A stretch of DNA of 64,000 bases from Tabrizicola sp. (GCF_030373185.1 NZ_JAUCZH010000001.1:186001-250000), one strand, 5' to 3'; shown: positions 1 to 9,498, counted from the stretch's first letter. Notes: generated from the letters alone by a model not told the origin. Translations and numbers: made by a program.

Positions 1-356
1 CAGCGCACCCGGATATCCTTTGTCTTGCCGGGTTCATGCGCGTCCTGACCCCCGGCTTTGTCAGCCATTTCGAAGGGCGGATGCTGAATATCCACCCGTC
101 ACTTTTGCCCAGATATCCCGGCCTCCATACCCATCAGCGCGCGATTGACGCGGGCGATACCGAGGCAGGCTGCACCGTTCATGAGGTTACCGCCGAACTC
201 GATGCCGGGCCGATCCTAGGTCAGGCGCGAGTGCCGGTGTTGCCGGACGACACCGCCGAAAGCCTTGCCGCCCGTGTCCTTGTGGCCGAACATAGGCTTT
301 ACCCCGCCGTCCTGCGCCGTTTTGCAGCGGAAGACCTGACGCCGCTGATCCTTTGA
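1..356 (+). CDS. purN: Phosphoribosylglycinamide formyltransferase, C-terminal part (5' end outside window)
   Basis: Transfers a formyl group from 10-formyl-tetrahydrofolate to GAR in purine synthesis (third step), in the cytoplasm. The reading frame is open to the left edge; the first full codon starts at base 3 and reads AHPDILCLAGFMR, typical of the PurN core. The NIHPSLLPRYPG segment carries the catalytic histidine and VTAELDAGPILGQ carries the family aspartate. The protein ends normally, so only the N-terminal third or so is missing because of the window edge. It is followed on the same strand, about 100 bases later, by rnd. Confidence 0.95.
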   Translation, partial: AHPDILCLAGFMRVLTPGFVSHFEGRMLNIHPSLLPRYPGLHTHQRAIDAGDTEAGCTVHEVTAELDAGPILGQARVPVLPDDTAESLAARVLVAEHRLYPAVLRRFAAEDLTPLIL

Positions 357-454
357 CCGGGGCAAGAGGTCGCGCGGGGCTTTCCAAGCGGGGCTTCGGT
401 GCTTATAGCGGACTCACCCCGGCGGGATGACCCCGCACCCGCGAAAGGACGGCC

Positions 455-1612
455 ATGCGCACGATTACCACCACAGAAGACCTCGCTGCCTTCTGCGAGG
501 CCGCCAAGGGCCAGCCTTACGTCACCATCGACACCGAATTCCTGCGCGAGCGGACCTATTGGTCAAAGCTCTGCCTGATCCAGATGGCGCTGCCGGGGGC
601 GGATGGCGACGCGGTGCTGGTGGACCCGATCGAGGGGTCGGAAATGTCGCTGGAACCGCTGTATGATCTCTTTCGCCACGAGGCGACGGTGAAGGTCTTT
701 CACGCCGCGCGGCAGGATCTGGAAATCTTCTTTGTCGAAGGCAACAGCTTTCCCAAGCCCCTGTTTGACACCCAGATCGCCGCGATGGTCTGCGGCTTTG
801 GCGAACAGGTCGGCTATGAAACGCTGGTCAAGAAGATCGCGAAAGCCAACCTTGACAAGACCAGCCGCTTTACCGACTGGTCGCGTCGCCCGCTTTCGGA
901 GGCGCAGAAGGATTATGCGCTGGCCGATGTGACCCATCTGCGGGTGATTTATGAATGGCTTGCAGCACAGCTGAAAAAGAACGGCCGCGCGGATTGGGTG
1001 GCCGAGGAACTGGCGATCCTGACCGAACCCGAAACCTATACCGTCCGGCCCGATGAGGCATGGATGCGGATCAAGACGCGCACAACATCGGGCCGGTTTC
1101 TGGCGGTGGTCAAGGCGCTGGCCCGGTTCCGCGAGGCTTACGCGCAGGCGCAAAACGTGCCGCGCAGCCGGGTGATGAAGGACGACGCCCTGCTGGAGCT
1201 TGCCTCCACCCGCCCGACCACGGCCGAAGAACTGGGCCGGTCGCGCCTTTTGCTGCGCGAAGGCCGCAAGCCCGAGATTGCCGACGGCATTCTGGCAGCG
1301 GTCAAGGAAGGGCTGGAGATGCGCCCCGAAGACATGCCCAGGATCGACGTGCAGCGCGAACAGTTGCAGGTCAACCCGGCGCTGGCTGATCTGTTGCGCG
1401 TGCTGTTGAAGGCCAAGTCGGAAAGTCTTGGCGTGGCCCCGCGCCTGATCGCCTCCAGCGCCGATCTGGATCTGATCGCCGCAGGTGAGCGTGAGGTTGC
1501 AGCCCTTGGCGGCTGGCGGCGCGAAGCCTTTGGCGATGACGCCATCCGGCTGTGCAGGGGCGAGATTGCCCTGTCGGCCAAGGGCAACGAAGTGCGCGTG
1601 GTGCAGCTTTAG
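455..1612 (+). CDS. rnd: Ribonuclease D
   Basis: A 3'-5' exoribonuclease that trims tRNA precursors and other small RNAs. All three DEDD exonuclease motifs are visible: DTEF with acidic residues at 26 and 28, HAARQDLEIF with Asp88, and YALAD with Tyr154 and Asp158, the DEDDy arrangement. An HRDC-type helical domain follows at about residues 210–290 (the FREAYAQAQNVPRSRVMKDD segment). The length of 385 residues is normal. The ATG at 455 follows GAAAGGACGG, a good ribosome site. It lies downstream of purN in the same direction and converges on a lipoprotein gene. Confidence 0.96.
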   Translation: MRTITTTEDLAAFCEAAKGQPYVTIDTEFLRERTYWSKLCLIQMALPGADGDAVLVDPIEGSEMSLEPLYDLFRHEATVKVFHAARQDLEIFFVEGNSFPKPLFDTQIAAMVCGFGEQVGYETLVKKIAKANLDKTSRFTDWSRRPLSEAQKDYALADVTHLRVIYEWLAAQLKKNGRADWVAEELAILTEPETYTVRPDEAWMRIKTRTTSGRFLAVVKALARFREAYAQAQNVPRSRVMKDDALLELASTRPTTAEELGRSRLLLREGRKPEIADGILAAVKEGLEMRPEDMPRIDVQREQLQVNPALADLLRVLLKAKSESLGVAPRLIASSADLDLIAAGEREVAALGGWRREAFGDDAIRLCRGEIALSAKGNEVRVVQL

Positions 1613-1644
1613 ACCCGGCGGGCCTTGCCCGGCCCCGCTTGGCC

Positions 1645-2103
1645 CTATCGCCGGGAGACGCGGGCGTTGCCTGAACCTTGCACGACAATTTCGCGCACGC
1701 CGTCCAGCTTGAAGTCGGAAATGTAGATCGCCACCTCGACCTCGCGGGAGCGGGGGGTGTTCACATCGGTCTTGGTGATCGGCGGCAGCAGCCGGAATTC
1801 GTAGACCAGCACGCCATTTTCATTCAGGGGAAGCGCCACCAGTTCGGCCGACCACCAGCCCTGCGTCGGGGTCAGGCCGGTGGCACGCACGATCGCCCCA
1901 CCCGGCATCGGTTCCACCGACATTGTCAGAACCGCTTCGACCAAGGGACGCGGGTCGGTTTGTTCCGAAGGCAGCACGATGGTTTCGCGCGGTTCGGACT
2001 TCTTGAACCAGTTGAACGGGTTCAACCTGCTTTCCCGCATCCCGCCGCAGCCGGAAAGGGCGGTGCAGAGAACGGCAATCAGCAAGGGGCGAACAACAGA
2101 CAT
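1645..2103 (-). CDS. Small outer-membrane-type lipoprotein, unknown function
   Basis: About 152 residues from the chosen ATG at 2103. The N-terminus is a lipoprotein signal: MSVVRPLLIAVLCTALSGC, with the lipobox LSGC giving the acylated cysteine. Near the mature N-terminus is RLNPFNWF, a motif I associate with small conserved rhodobacterial lipoproteins. The rest is predicted to be beta-rich (alternating hydrophobic residues, no transmembrane helix). An upstream in-frame start at 2166 would add 21 polar residues before the signal peptide and is unlikely. It converges on rnd and diverges from sufE. The function is unknown; no enzymatic motif is visible. Confidence 0.75.
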   Translation of the reverse strand: MSVVRPLLIAVLCTALSGCGGMRESRLNPFNWFKKSEPRETIVLPSEQTDPRPLVEAVLTMSVEPMPGGAIVRATGLTPTQGWWSAELVALPLNENGVLVYEFRLLPPITKTDVNTPRSREVEVAIYISDFKLDGVREIVVQGSGNARVSRR

Positions 2104-2225
2104 GGCGGCTTTCCTGAACAACTGTCCCTTGGGTAGCCGATGGGGCCGCGTTTGAAAAGCACTCATGCAGGGCTGGACCTTTGGTGGGGCGCGGCTTACC
2201 TCAAGTGGCAGCAGGGGAATGGACC

Positions 2226-2639
2226 ATGGCCACCGAAGCCTTTGAAGAACTCGCCGAAACCTTCGAATTTCTTGACGATTGGGAGGACCGCTATCGGCAT
2301 GTGATCGATCTTGGCAAGGCGATGCCGGCGCTGGACGACAGCTTCAAGGTGCCTGCGCTCAAGGTACAGGGCTGCGCAAGTCAGGTCTGGCTTCGCCCGG
2401 TGATCGCGGGTGGCCGGTTTGATTTTCAGGGCGACAGCGACGCAATGATCGTGCGTGGGCTGATTGCGGTTCTGCACGCGCTTTATGCCGGCCTGCCGGT
2501 GGCCGAGGTTGCCCAGGTTGATGCCGTGGCCGAGCTGGGCCGACTTGGCCTGAATGATCATCTCAGCGCGCAGCGGTCAAACGGCCTGCGCGCCATGGTC
2601 GAACGCATCCGCGATACGGCTACTGCCGCGTCAGCGTGA
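2226..2639 (+). CDS. sufE: SufE-type cysteine desulfuration (sulfur acceptor) protein
   Basis: SufE accepts sulfane sulfur from the SufS cysteine desulfurase and passes it to the SufBCD scaffold for iron–sulfur cluster assembly. The protein of 137 residues has the family core, including DDWEDRYRHVIDLGKAMP and the sulfur-accepting cysteine Cys50 in KVQGCASQVW. The ATG at 2226 was chosen over an earlier in-frame ATG at 2181 because it matches the usual family N-terminus and is preceded by an AGGGGAAT-type site. The rest of the suf cluster is not in the window. Its 3' end overlaps the convergent DUF427 gene by 20 bases. Confidence 0.93.
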   Translation: MATEAFEELAETFEFLDDWEDRYRHVIDLGKAMPALDDSFKVPALKVQGCASQVWLRPVIAGGRFDFQGDSDAMIVRGLIAVLHALYAGLPVAEVAQVDAVAELGRLGLNDHLSAQRSNGLRAMVERIRDTATAASA

Positions 2640-2961
2640 TCTTGTCGGGATAGAACGCCAGATGGCCGGCAATTCCGGCAACGGCCTCCAGTGGCTCCTC
2701 GTAGGACCAGACCGCGTTTTCCAAAAGGCCCGCCTCTGACCGGATCGAATAATAGCTGGCCTTGCCCTTCCACGGGCAGGTCGTGCTGCGCGCGGCTTTT
2801 TCCAGCCGTGACATGTCGATATCGGCGCGCGGGATGTAAAGCACCGGCGGATAGCTGCCCTCACGCAGTTCCAGCGCAGCGCGCGTGGTGCCAAGGTCGA
2901 TCTGCCCGGCACGGATGGTGACAGCGGTACTGGCGGGGCTGATCGTGATGTGGTCGGCCAT
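2620..2961 (-). CDS. DUF427 domain protein
   Basis: A 113-residue protein matching the DUF427 pattern: an early beta strand with VTIRAGQIDLGTTRAAL, the conserved VLYIPRADIDMSRLE, then CPWKGKASYYSIR and a closing LAFYPDKI. The family is a small beta fold of unknown biochemical role found in many bacteria. The ATG at 2961 is 7 bases after the pepP stop, so the two form an operon; an upstream start at 3051 would lie inside pepP and was rejected. The 3' end overlaps sufE on the other strand. No catalytic role can be assigned. Confidence 0.88.
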   Translation of the reverse strand: MADHITISPASTAVTIRAGQIDLGTTRAALELREGSYPPVLYIPRADIDMSRLEKAARSTTCPWKGKASYYSIRSEAGLLENAVWSYEEPLEAVAGIAGHLAFYPDKITLTRQ

Positions 2962-2968
2962 CTGGTCC

Positions 2969-4768
2969 TCAGATCGGTTCACAGGATGCGCTAAGCCAGT
3001 CAAGGGTAGCAGTCGAAACGCGGTTGCCAAGTTTTTCCAGCACAGCGGCATGATACGCGTTCAGCCAATCCCGCTCGCCGGGCGACAGTGCGTCGACCAG
3101 AATTAGCCGGCGGTCGAAAGGGGCGAAGGTCAGCGTCTCGAACGCCAGTTGCAGCCGGTTGTCCCCCAAAGGCGGTGCCGGTTCCACCACGATCAGATTT
3201 TCCAGCCGGATGCCGAAGGCTCCTTCACGGTAGTAGCCCGGCTCGTTCGACAGGATCATCCCAACCTCAAGCGGCACCTCCGACAGACGGCTGATCCGCT
3301 GCGGCCCCTCATGCACGCTTAGAAAAGCGCCGACGCCGTGGCCAGTTCCGTGGTCATAGTCCTGCCCTGCCAGCCAAAGGGGATAGCGCGCCAACGCGTC
3401 GATGTCGCGCCCCGCCAGACCCTTGGGAAACCGCACCCGGCTGATGGCGATCATGCCTTGCAACACCCTTGTATAGCAGGCCCGCGCCTCATCTCCAGGA
3501 TCGCCGATCGCCAGCGTGCGGGTGATGTCGGTGGTGCCGTCAGGATATTGGCCGCCTGAATCGACCAGCAGGAGGTCACCGCCCCGGATCGGGCGGTTGG
3601 TGGCTTCCGTCACCCGGTAATGGATGATGGCCCCGTTCGGACCTGCGCCACAGATGGTGTCAAAGCTGATGTCATGCAGAGCATTGGTTGCGCGGCGGAA
3701 GCCTTCAAGCGCCTGGACCACCGCAATTTCGGTCAGCCGCCCCTGAGGCGCCTCGCGGTCAAGCCAGCACAGAAACTCGGCCATCGCGGCACCATCTCGC
3801 AGGTGCGCCTCGCGCGTTGCGGCAATTTCGGCGGCATTCTTGCGCGCCTTTGGCAACCGGCAGGGGTCGTCGCCCCACGCGATCTCTATCTCCGCTGCCG
3901 TGAGAATGTCGGACACCCATAGAGGAGCTGACCCGCGGTCCACCCGCACCAGCCCTGCAAGCCCACACAATCCGGCCTCGAAACGGGCCGGGGGCAGAAG
4001 CGCGACCTCAGGCCCGAGTGCCGCCAGAAGACCGGCATCGAACTTGGCCGCCTCGGCAAAAAGCTCTACACGCCCATCGTCATGCAAGATCGCAAAGGCT
4101 TGCAGCACCGGGTTCTTCGGCACATCCGCCCCCCGGATGTTCAAAAGCCAGCAGATGGAATCGGGCAAGGTCAGCACCGCCGCCCGTTGCCCTGCCGCGC
4201 GCAACCCTTCGGCCAGTCGCGCACGCTTGGCGGCGGCGGTTTCTCCGGCCAAGGCATCAGGATGCGCGAAGGCACGGCCCAAGGGTGCGGTCGGCTGATC
4301 CGGCCAGATATCGTCAAGCGGGTTTGTAAATACAGGGCATAGTGTTATCTGGCTTTGTTCAAGTGAAACCTGAAGTTTTTCCACCTCTTCCGCGGTGTGC
4401 AGCCACGGGTCAAACCCGACCCGGCCAGCCGGTATGGACTTGCGCAACCAGTCGCCGGGTTTCACCTCGGGCCACGGCACCGGGGTGAAGGCGCCCAGGT
4501 CCACTTGCGCCTTCACTTGCGTCCGGTAGCGTCCGTCGATGAAGACCCCCGCCACATCGGGAAGCACGATGCAGAAGCCTGCCGACCCGGTGAACCCGGT
4601 CAGCCATTGCAGCCTTTCATCCCGCGCCGCGACATATTCACCCTGATGCACATCGGCGCGCGGCACGAAGAACCCGTCCAGCCCGATCTCGGCCAGCCGC
4701 GCCCGCAACGCCGCCAGCCGGGGCGGCCCCTGTTCAGGCGAAGAATGGCTTTCAAATCCTTGAAACAC
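2969..4768 (-). CDS. pepP: Xaa-Pro aminopeptidase (M24B family)
   Basis: Removes N-terminal residues that precede proline, using two metal ions, in the cytoplasm. The 599 residues comprise an N-terminal creatinase-like domain, a middle domain, and a C-terminal pita-bread catalytic domain. Metal ligands are visible in order: LLVDSGGQYPDGTTDITRT (two aspartates), GTGHGVGAFLSVHEGP (histidine), SNEPGYY (glutamate) and GIRLEN (glutamate). The length matches the long three-domain aminopeptidase P form rather than the 440-residue enterobacterial PepP. It leads a two-gene operon with the DUF427 gene. Confidence 0.95.
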   Translation of the reverse strand: MFQGFESHSSPEQGPPRLAALRARLAEIGLDGFFVPRADVHQGEYVAARDERLQWLTGFTGSAGFCIVLPDVAGVFIDGRYRTQVKAQVDLGAFTPVPWPEVKPGDWLRKSIPAGRVGFDPWLHTAEEVEKLQVSLEQSQITLCPVFTNPLDDIWPDQPTAPLGRAFAHPDALAGETAAAKRARLAEGLRAAGQRAAVLTLPDSICWLLNIRGADVPKNPVLQAFAILHDDGRVELFAEAAKFDAGLLAALGPEVALLPPARFEAGLCGLAGLVRVDRGSAPLWVSDILTAAEIEIAWGDDPCRLPKARKNAAEIAATREAHLRDGAAMAEFLCWLDREAPQGRLTEIAVVQALEGFRRATNALHDISFDTICGAGPNGAIIHYRVTEATNRPIRGGDLLLVDSGGQYPDGTTDITRTLAIGDPGDEARACYTRVLQGMIAISRVRFPKGLAGRDIDALARYPLWLAGQDYDHGTGHGVGAFLSVHEGPQRISRLSEVPLEVGMILSNEPGYYREGAFGIRLENLIVVEPAPPLGDNRLQLAFETLTFAPFDRRLILVDALSPGERDWLNAYHAAVLEKLGNRVSTATLDWLSASCEPI

Positions 4769-4774
4769 CTAGGT

Positions 4775-4843
4775 CTTCCTCTCTCTGCCCAAATATCCTC
4801 GGCGGGTGAGGCGCGCAGCGGCGAGGGGGGCAGACGGCCCCCC
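4775..4843. repeat. Intergenic hairpin repeat, divergent copy (copy 1)
   Basis: Lies between cobT and pepP. It begins with the CTTCCTCTCTCTGCCCAAAT block shared with copy 5 at 54374, continues with ATATCCTCGGCGGGT, and ends with a G7/C7 hairpin (4825–4831 paired with 4837–4843). The hairpin sits directly after the cobT stop codon in the direction of cobT transcription, so this copy may act as a terminator. It is the least conserved member of the family. Confidence 0.55.
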
Positions 4844-6715
4844 TTACCCCGTCCGCCGCATTCCCAGCGCCCGGGCGCGTTTCTTCGGGTCGACCTCGAA
4901 CAGCGCGGCAAGTTGTTCGGTCATCGCGCCTGCCAGTTGTTCCACATCGGTGATCGTCACCGCACGCTGGTAATAGCGCGTCACGTCATGGCCGATGCCG
5001 ATGGCGATCAGTTCCACCGCGCGACGCCGTTCGACCATCGCGATCACATCGCGCAGGTGCTTTTCCAGATAGTTCGCCGGGTTGACCGACAGGGTCGAAT
5101 CATCGACCGGGGCGCCGTCGGAAATTACCATCATGATCTTGCGTGCCTCGGGCCGGGCCATCGCGCGGCGGTGCGCCCATTCCAGCGCCTCGCCATCGAT
5201 GTTCTCCTTCAGAAGGCCCTCTTTCATCATCAGCCCAAGGTTCGGCCGCACCCGCCGCCACGGCGCATCGGCGGATTTGTAGATGATGTGGCGCAGATCG
5301 TTCAGCCGCCCCGGAATCTGCGGCCGTCCTTGCGCCAACCAGCGTTCGCGGCTTTGCCCGCCTTTCCAGGCCCGGGTGGTGAAGCCCAGAATCTCCACCT
5401 TGACCGAGCAGCGTTCCAGCGTCCGGGCCAGCACATCGGCACAGATCGCGGCAATGGAAATCGGCCGACCGCGCATGGAGCCGGAGTTGTCGAGCAAGAG
5501 CGTGACCACGGTGTCACGGAATTCGGTGTCCTTTTCCTGCTTGAAGGACAAGGGCGTCGTAGGGTTTGCCACCACGCGGGCAAGACGGCCTGCGTCCAGC
5601 GTGCCTTCCTCCAGATCGAACAGCCAGGACCGATTCTGCTGGGCCTGAAGCCTGCGTTGAAGCTTGTTTGCCAGCCGCGAAACGGCCCCCTTCAGGGGTT
5701 CAAGCTGCTGGTCCAGATAGGCTCGCAGGCGTTCAAGTTCAGCGGGTTCCGCCAGGTCTTCAGCCTTGATTTCCTCATCGAAATCAGTGGTGTATACGGT
5801 ATAGTTCGGGTCAGCGTCCGAGTAGGGCGCGGGTGGCGGTGGTTCCAGAGGGGCCTCGCCTTCGGGCAACTCCGCCTCGTCGCCCTGTTCCATGTCGGCG
5901 CTGTCTTCCATCGTGACTTGCGCCTGGGACTGGTCTTGCTGCTCTTCCTGGGACCGTTCCGGGGAGGCTTCGGAATCCTCGCCCTCGTCCTGCTCCTCGC
6001 CGTTGGTGTCGGGGGCGTCCTGATCTTCTTCGGCCTGATCGTCGCCCGCGTCATCTTCGGGTGCATCGGGGTCGTCGCCCAGCTGGTCGCCATAGCCAAG
6101 GTCGGAAATCACCTTGCGCGCCAGCCGTGCAAAGGCAGCCTGATCGGCAAGCACATGGTCAAGGTTTTCCAGGGTGCCACCGGCCTGTTCGTCGATGACG
6201 CCCTTCCAAAGGTCCACCACATGGGCCGCTGACTTCGGCAGATCGCGTCCCGTGGCCAGTTGCCGCACCAGATAGCCCGCCGCTACTGCCAAGGGCGCGT
6301 CCGAGGCCTGGGTGATCTGGCCATAGCCCTTGCGGTCGGCCTCGTGCGCGATCTTGGCGTCGATGTTGCCCGCCGTGCCAGGCATGGCCCGCGCGCCCAC
6401 CGCCTCGCAGCGGGCGGTTTCCATCGCCTCATAGATCTCGCGGGCCAGTGCGCCGGTTGGCGCATAGCGCGCGGCGACGCCATCGTCGTGATATTTTCGC
6501 CGCAGCGCGAAGGCATCGGCCGTGCCACGGGCCAGCAGCACTTCATCCCGCGTCATCCGGCGGCTGACCTGCGGCAGGCGCACGCCTTCGGCGTTCATGC
6601 CTGCGGGATCGACCGAATAGGTCACGGTCATCTCCGGGTCATCCGCCATGGTGCGGGTGGCCTCGGCGAGGGCCTTCTTGAACGGATCTGCGGGGTTGTC
6701 GCTGGGCTTGCTCAT
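4844..6715 (-). CDS. cobT: Aerobic cobaltochelatase subunit CobT
   Basis: CobT forms the ring-shaped chaperone complex with the AAA+ subunit CobS, which drives cobalt insertion by CobN in aerobic cobalamin synthesis. The protein has about 623 residues, normal for the family. An N-terminal helical domain is followed by a very acidic linker (roughly residues 215–300, rich in D, E and Q) and a C-terminal VWA domain with the MIDAS motif DNSGSMRG, plus [13 protein letters not shown]. The ATG at 6715 was chosen because the only earlier start is a TTG at 6751 with no ribosome site. cobS lies 1.8 kb upstream on the same strand; cobN is not in the window. Confidence 0.96.
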   Translation of the reverse strand: MSKPSDNPADPFKKALAEATRTMADDPEMTVTYSVDPAGMNAEGVRLPQVSRRMTRDEVLLARGTADAFALRRKYHDDGVAARYAPTGALAREIYEAMETARCEAVGARAMPGTAGNIDAKIAHEADRKGYGQITQASDAPLAVAAGYLVRQLATGRDLPKSAAHVVDLWKGVIDEQAGGTLENLDHVLADQAAFARLARKVISDLGYGDQLGDDPDAPEDDAGDDQAEEDQDAPDTNGEEQDEGEDSEASPERSQEEQQDQSQAQVTMEDSADMEQGDEAELPEGEAPLEPPPPAPYSDADPNYTVYTTDFDEEIKAEDLAEPAELERLRAYLDQQLEPLKGAVSRLANKLQRRLQAQQNRSWLFDLEEGTLDAGRLARVVANPTTPLSFKQEKDTEFRDTVVTLLLDNSGSMRGRPISIAAICADVLARTLERCSVKVEILGFTTRAWKGGQSRERWLAQGRPQIPGRLNDLRHIIYKSADAPWRRVRPNLGLMMKEGLLKENIDGEALEWAHRRAMARPEARKIMMVISDGAPVDDSTLSVNPANYLEKHLRDVIAMVERRRAVELIAIGIGHDVTRYYQRAVTITDVEQLAGAMTEQLAALFEVDPKKRARALGMRRTG

Positions 6716-6766
6716 GCCCGGGAATAGAGCATCAGCGTCCCCCCGCGACAAGGGTCGAAACGCGGA

Positions 6767-7246
6767 TCAGCCGCGCCGGCCCAACCGTTCGCAAAAGCCC
6801 ATGTCGCCCGTGACCAGCCGGTCCTCGGCCCATGGGTGGCCGCCTTTGCGGACGTTCCCGGCAAAGCGGCGGCCATAAAGCCGCCAGATGCGCCGTGCGT
6901 CACGCTCGATGCTGACATGGGCGCGGGCCAGGTCCATCCCCTCGTTCAGGCGTTGCTGTTCGCTGGCTTCCAGCATCAGGTCGGCCTCGGCCATCTCGGC
7001 CGCGGACGGCCCGGCGATGTCGGGGGTCTGCGTCGCCCAATCCGCTTGCGCCAGCCGCAAGCCCGCGCAGCGCAGGCCCGCCACGTCATAGGACGGGATT
7101 TCCCGCCCGGCGCCGAACACTTCCAGCAGGGGCAGCAGGCTGCGCAGGGCAGGGTGGTTCGGCTCGGCACTGGCGGCCAAAGGCAGCCAGAGCGCCAGAA
7201 GCGCCGCGCCAAGGCGCAGGCTCGCGAAAATCCGAAGCCGATTCAT
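6767..7246 (-). CDS. Secreted hypothetical protein
   Basis: A 159-residue protein with a clear Sec signal peptide (FASLRLGAALLALWLPLAASA, cleavage expected after ASA near residue 27). The mature part contains PSYDVAGLRCAGLRLAQ, a run of charged helices, and a C-terminal GDMGFCERL; the two cysteines could form a disulfide. No enzymatic motif is recognisable. It lies 51 bases upstream of cobT on the same strand and probably shares its transcript. It diverges from the FMN reductase gene. The family is unknown to me beyond being typical of small rhodobacterial periplasmic proteins. Confidence 0.72.
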   Translation of the reverse strand: MNRLRIFASLRLGAALLALWLPLAASAEPNHPALRSLLPLLEVFGAGREIPSYDVAGLRCAGLRLAQADWATQTPDIAGPSAAEMAEADLMLEASEQQRLNEGMDLARAHVSIERDARRIWRLYGRRFAGNVRKGGHPWAEDRLVTGDMGFCERLGRRG

Positions 7247-7422
7247 CCCCGGAACAAAGCACTACGCCTGTTCGAGAGCAAGGACCGTTCGCCGTTCCCG
7301 GATTGACAGCCTTGCCGTGCGCCCTTGCACATGGTCGGCGCGGGGGTGCGGAATTGGCGCGGCGACCCGGATGGCCAGATAAGGGGGGCAGCAATCGTCA
7401 ACCTCCCGAAAGGAGCCCCCGC

Positions 7423-8040
7423 ATGGCCATGAAGCCCAAGATCGCGCTCATCGTTTCCTCGACCCGTCCGACGCGCTTTGCCGACTTGCCGACCGCCTGG
7501 ATCAAGGCCCAGGCCGAAGCTCGCGGCGACATGAAGGTCGAGATCGTCGACCTGCGCGACCATCCGCTGCCCTTCTTCGACGAGGTCGCCTCGAACGCCT
7601 GGGCTCCGTCGCAGAACGCCGCTGCCGTGGCGTGGCAAAAGAAGATCGGCGAGTTCGACGGCTACATCTTCGTTGTCGCCGAATACAACCGTTCGATCAC
7701 CGGGGCGCTGAAGAACGCTCTTGATCAGGCCTATGTGGAATGGGCAAAGAAGCCGATGGGCGCGATTGCCTATGGGTCGATGGGGGGCGCGAACGCGCTT
7801 GGCCACTTGCAGAACATTGGTGTCGAGCTTCAGATGGTCCCGACCCGGAACGTCGTCCGCATCGGCGGCAGCGACTTCTTCAAGGTCCACCCCGGTTTTG
7901 GCGGCTCGGGCAATCTTGCCGACATCGCGGGATCGATCGAGCCCTCGGCAAAGGCGATGCTGGATGATGTCATCTGGTGGGCCAAGGCAACAATGGCCGC
8001 CCGCGCCACCGTGACCGGCGCCGCCAAGGCCGCCAGCTAG
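7423..8040 (+). CDS. NADPH-dependent FMN reductase family flavoprotein
   Basis: A 205-residue flavodoxin-like protein of the NAD(P)H:FMN reductase/azoreductase family. The N-terminus KIALIVSSTRPTR is the phosphate-binding loop for FMN, followed by IVDLRDHPLPFFDE and the FVVAEYNRSITGALKNALDQ segment that contacts flavin and pairs subunits, then AYGSMGGANA. The substrate cannot be told from sequence; quinones, chromate or free FMN are all known for relatives. The ATG at 7423 has a strong AAAGGAG site 8 bases upstream; the in-frame start at 7303 lacks one. Its stop overlaps the stop of the convergent next gene (CTAG). Confidence 0.92.
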   Translation: MAMKPKIALIVSSTRPTRFADLPTAWIKAQAEARGDMKVEIVDLRDHPLPFFDEVASNAWAPSQNAAAVAWQKKIGEFDGYIFVVAEYNRSITGALKNALDQAYVEWAKKPMGAIAYGSMGGANALGHLQNIGVELQMVPTRNVVRIGGSDFFKVHPGFGGSGNLADIAGSIEPSAKAMLDDVIWWAKATMAARATVTGAAKAAS

Positions 8041-8408
8041 GATTGACCGATCAGGTCGGCGCAGGCTTGCAGAAGCTGCGCCGACCTTTCCGCCGCGACC
8101 GCGTCACCGGCAGTCCAGGCGCGCGACAAAAGCGCCGCCTGCGCCACCTTGGCCTCGATCCGCCAGTGCAGCGCCTTGCGCGCAAGGTCGGGCGGGCTGA
8201 CCGCCTCGATCATCTGGACGAAGGCATCCCGGGTCAGTGCCGTTGCCTCCGAGGCCAGGCCATCCACCAGCCACTGATGCTCCACCAGTGCCGAATAGCG
8301 GCCCGCGCAAAGCGCAAATTCGCGCGCAAGCGGGTCGGCAGCCCCGGGTCCGGTCAGGTATGACCCAAGGATGAAAGCTGCCAGAGATTTTCCCAAGGCG
8401 CGCACCAT
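8037..8408 (-). CDS. Secreted hypothetical protein
   Basis: About 123 residues from the ATG at 8408. The N-terminus MVRALGKSLAAFILGSYLTG looks like a signal peptide, and the mature part is helical with the conserved-looking ALCAGRYSALVEHQWLV and a late cysteine in LLQACADLIGQS. The two cysteines may pair. No domain is recognised. The gene ends over the stop codon of the convergent flavoprotein gene, sharing four bases, which supports the reading frame being real. A terminator hairpin separates it from cobS upstream, so it probably has its own promoter in 8409–8480. Confidence 0.62.
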   Translation of the reverse strand: MVRALGKSLAAFILGSYLTGPGAADPLAREFALCAGRYSALVEHQWLVDGLASEATALTRDAFVQMIEAVSPPDLARKALHWRIEAKVAQAALLSRAWTAGDAVAAERSAQLLQACADLIGQS

Positions 8409-8480
8409 TTGAGCATTGCGCACCCAAATCCGCACTTTTTCAAGGCGAAATGAAAACTTTGCGCCCTGGCACGAATCAAG

Positions 8481-8502
8481 AAGCCGTCCCGAGGGACGGC
8501 TT
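8481..8502 (-). terminator. Rho-independent terminator of cobS
   Basis: Perfect inverted repeat AAGCCGTCCC / GGGACGGCTT with a tiny loop, ending 21 bases after the cobS stop. Read on the minus strand the stem is followed by CTTGATTCG, a weak T-rich tail. The position is right for ending cobS transcription. Confidence 0.7.
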
Positions 8503-8523
8503 CGGCAGCCTTGTGGCCGATTG

Positions 8524-9498
8524 TTACTTCATCGCCATGCTGGCGGCGGATTCCGGAAGTTCCTCGGCGAAGCAGCGCTGGTAGAATTCAGCGACGGTCT
8601 GCCGTTCCAGTTCGTCGCATTTGTTCAGGAATGTCAGACGGAAGGCATAGCCCACGTTGCGGAAGATCTCGGCGTTGGCGGCCCAGTTAAGCACTGTCCG
8701 GGGGCTCATCACCGTGGAGAGATCGCCGTTCATGAAGGCGGTCCGCGTCAGGTCGGCGACCGTCACCATCTGGGAAATCGTCTTGCGGCCCTTCTCGGTG
8801 TTGTAGTGCGGCGACTTGGCGAGGACGATTGCGGTCTCGGCGTCATGCGACAGGTAGTTCAGAGTCGCGACAAGGGACCAGCGGTCCATCTGCGCCTGGT
8901 TGATCTGCTGGGTGCCATGGTAAAGACCCGTGGTATCGCCAAGGCCGACCGTGTTGGCCGTCGCAAACAGCCGGAAGCTCGGATGCGGGGTGATGATCTC
9001 GTTCTGGTCCAGCAGCGTCAGTTTGCCGTCATGTTCAAGCACGCGCTGGATCACGAACATCACGTCTGCGCGGCCCGCGTCATATTCGTCGAACACGATG
9101 GCCACCGGGTTGCGCAACGCCCAGGGCAGGATGCCCTCGTGGAACTCGGTCACCTGCTTGCCGTCGCGCAGCTTGATCGCATCCTTGCCGATCAGGTCGA
9201 TCCGGCTGATGTGACTGTCAAGGTTCACCCGCACGCAGGGCCAGTTCAGCCGGGCCGCCACCTGTTCGATATGGGTGGATTTGCCAGTGCCGTGATAGCC
9301 CTGGATCATCACCCGGCGGTTATAGGCAAAGCCTGCAAGGATCGCCAAGGTCGTGTCAGGATCGAACTTGTAGGTCGGGTCGATGTCCGGCACCCGGTCG
9401 GTGCGCTCGGCGAAACCCTTTACACGCATGTCGGTGTCGATCCCGAAAACATCACGAACCGAGATCTCTTCGGTCGGTTTCATCACCTGATCCAGCAT
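8524..9498 (-). CDS. cobS: Aerobic cobaltochelatase subunit CobS (AAA+ ATPase)
   Basis: AAA+ motor of the CobNST cobaltochelatase; with CobT it uses ATP to power cobalt insertion into hydrogenobyrinic acid a,c-diamide. The Walker A motif is GYHGTGKST at about residues 67–75, Walker B is [10 protein letters not shown], and the family start [11 protein letters not shown] is present. The length of 324 residues is normal. The furthest in-frame start is a TTG at 9510; I prefer the ATG at 9498, and an ATG at 9483 (MKPTEE) is also possible. cobT follows on the same strand after four intervening kilobase-scale features, so expression is probably not from one transcript. Confidence 0.95.
   Translation of the reverse strand: MLDQVMKPTEEISVRDVFGIDTDMRVKGFAERTDRVPDIDPTYKFDPDTTLAILAGFAYNRRVMIQGYHGTGKSTHIEQVAARLNWPCVRVNLDSHISRIDLIGKDAIKLRDGKQVTEFHEGILPWALRNPVAIVFDEYDAGRADVMFVIQRVLEHDGKLTLLDQNEIITPHPSFRLFATANTVGLGDTTGLYHGTQQINQAQMDRWSLVATLNYLSHDAETAIVLAKSPHYNTEKGRKTISQMVTVADLTRTAFMNGDLSTVMSPRTVLNWAANAEIFRNVGYAFRLTFLNKCDELERQTVAEFYQRCFAEELPESAASMAMK

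Noticed and set aside
4397-6232. Long plus-strand open frame of 611 codons
   Set aside because: It lies fully antisense to pepP and cobT, has no recognisable motif and reflects the GC-rich codon pattern of the real genes.
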